From a virus, in IMG/VR virus record IMGVR_UViG_3300037041_000526, positions 1 to 29,284 of that record: a DNA stretch of 29,284 nt; one strand, 5' to 3'. Shown piece by piece: positions 29,158 through 29,284 of the stretch. The position numbers were made by a program, and so were the translations under genes. Every line of letters begins with the position of its first letter. The stretch's first letter is position 1. The notes under the pieces are model-generated. The model worked only from the letters and a program-made list of their open reading frames with translations. It ran no database searches and had not been told where the DNA came from.

Positions 29158-29190
29158 AATCGCTCTGCAAATGCAGGGCGATTTTCTTTT
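29158..29190 (+). terminator. Rho-independent terminator after the scaffold gene
   Basis: AATCGCTCTGC (29158-29168) pairs with GCAGGGCGATT (29173-29183) around AAAT, with one G-T pair, followed by TTTTCTTTT. This is the clearest intrinsic terminator in the window. Confidence 0.85.
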
Positions 29191-29197
29191 ACATTTG
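29190..29197 (+). promoter_or_regulatory. Promoter core for the next (outside) gene
   Basis: TACATTTG immediately follows the terminator T tract and matches the -7 element of early promoter 2 exactly. No TTG lies 19-21 bp upstream, where the terminator stem is. A promoter here would separately drive the gene beyond the window, expected to be the major capsid protein. Confidence 0.5.
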
Positions 29198-29284
29198 TCA
29201 GGACGAACTACCGTAGCTGCCGTCCTCGCGGCAAGGAACATTGCGAGGGATTGGGCTTACCGGATGCCGCCCCACCAATAGGCA
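29198..29284 (+). other. Non-coding end region with a hairpin
   Basis: No convincing gene start is present in this final stretch. CCTCGC (29224-29229) can pair with GCGAGG (29243-29248), and the right side can also extend to TTGCGAGG with a bulged left arm. The stretch may be the structured leader of the next gene. It does not fold as a tRNA by eye. Confidence 0.35.

Noticed and set aside
29198-29284. A tRNA or other known structured RNA at the window end
   Set aside because: Only one short hairpin is visible; no cloverleaf, anticodon arm or T-arm consensus was found.

Overview
The window is a 29.3-kb piece of a tailed double-stranded DNA phage genome. The host is most likely a member of the Bacteroidota. 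Every gene I can support lies on the + strand. Genes are packed tightly, with ATGA or TGATG stop/start overlaps at most junctions. The host guess rests on three things: promoter cores of the Bacteroidota type (TTG, 19 bp, TAnnTTTG), leaders made of CA repeats instead of Shine-Dalgarno sequences, and proteins that read like families common in Bacteroidota phages. A tape measure gene preceded by a frameshifted chaperone gene indicates a long non-contractile or contractile tail; no sheath gene is visible, so a siphovirus-like particle is favoured. No integrase, endolysin, tRNA or CRISPR array is visible.

Layout. 1-2350: end of an unknown gene, a terminator, then small early genes behind three promoters that share an upstream TGTTAAAT box. 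2351-4570: recombination (RecT-like annealing protein, YqaJ-type exonuclease) plus a Myb/SANT-like protein and a small protein. 4571-6785: a structured leader, a replication initiator carrying an iteron array and an AT-rich block (probable origin), and a DnaB-type helicase. 6796-9231: small accessory genes, including an exported protein, membrane proteins, an Rmf/CrpP-like protein, a NinG-like protein and a probable PD-(D/E)XK nuclease. 9228-13510: a glycan or base-modification island with a GT-A-like protein, an FkbM methyltransferase, a GT2, a fucosyltransferase-like protein, a ParB/Srx-domain protein and a TET/JBP-associated (TAGT) glycosyltransferase. 13517-15210: terminase. 15155-23247: tail genes, with a -1 frameshift site (T TTT TTT) in the tail assembly chaperone gene. 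23333-29132: a probable structural protein, another glycosyltransferase, a 29-codon gene, portal, minor head protein, a small protein and scaffold. The window ends after a terminator, where the major capsid gene would be expected.

How the parts work together. The early block would express recombination and replication proteins from iteron-driven replication inside the initiator gene. The modification island next to the packaging genes suggests that the genome or the virion is glycosylated before or during packaging. The tail genes come before the head genes, which is a rotated order compared with the usual siphovirus arrangement. The most notable observations are the in-gene iteron origin, the ParB plus TAGT plus sugar-methylation island, the three-box early promoters with dyads, the frameshift site, a tiny coupled gene before the portal, and a GU-repeat 3' end complementary to the CA-repeat leaders of the early genes.
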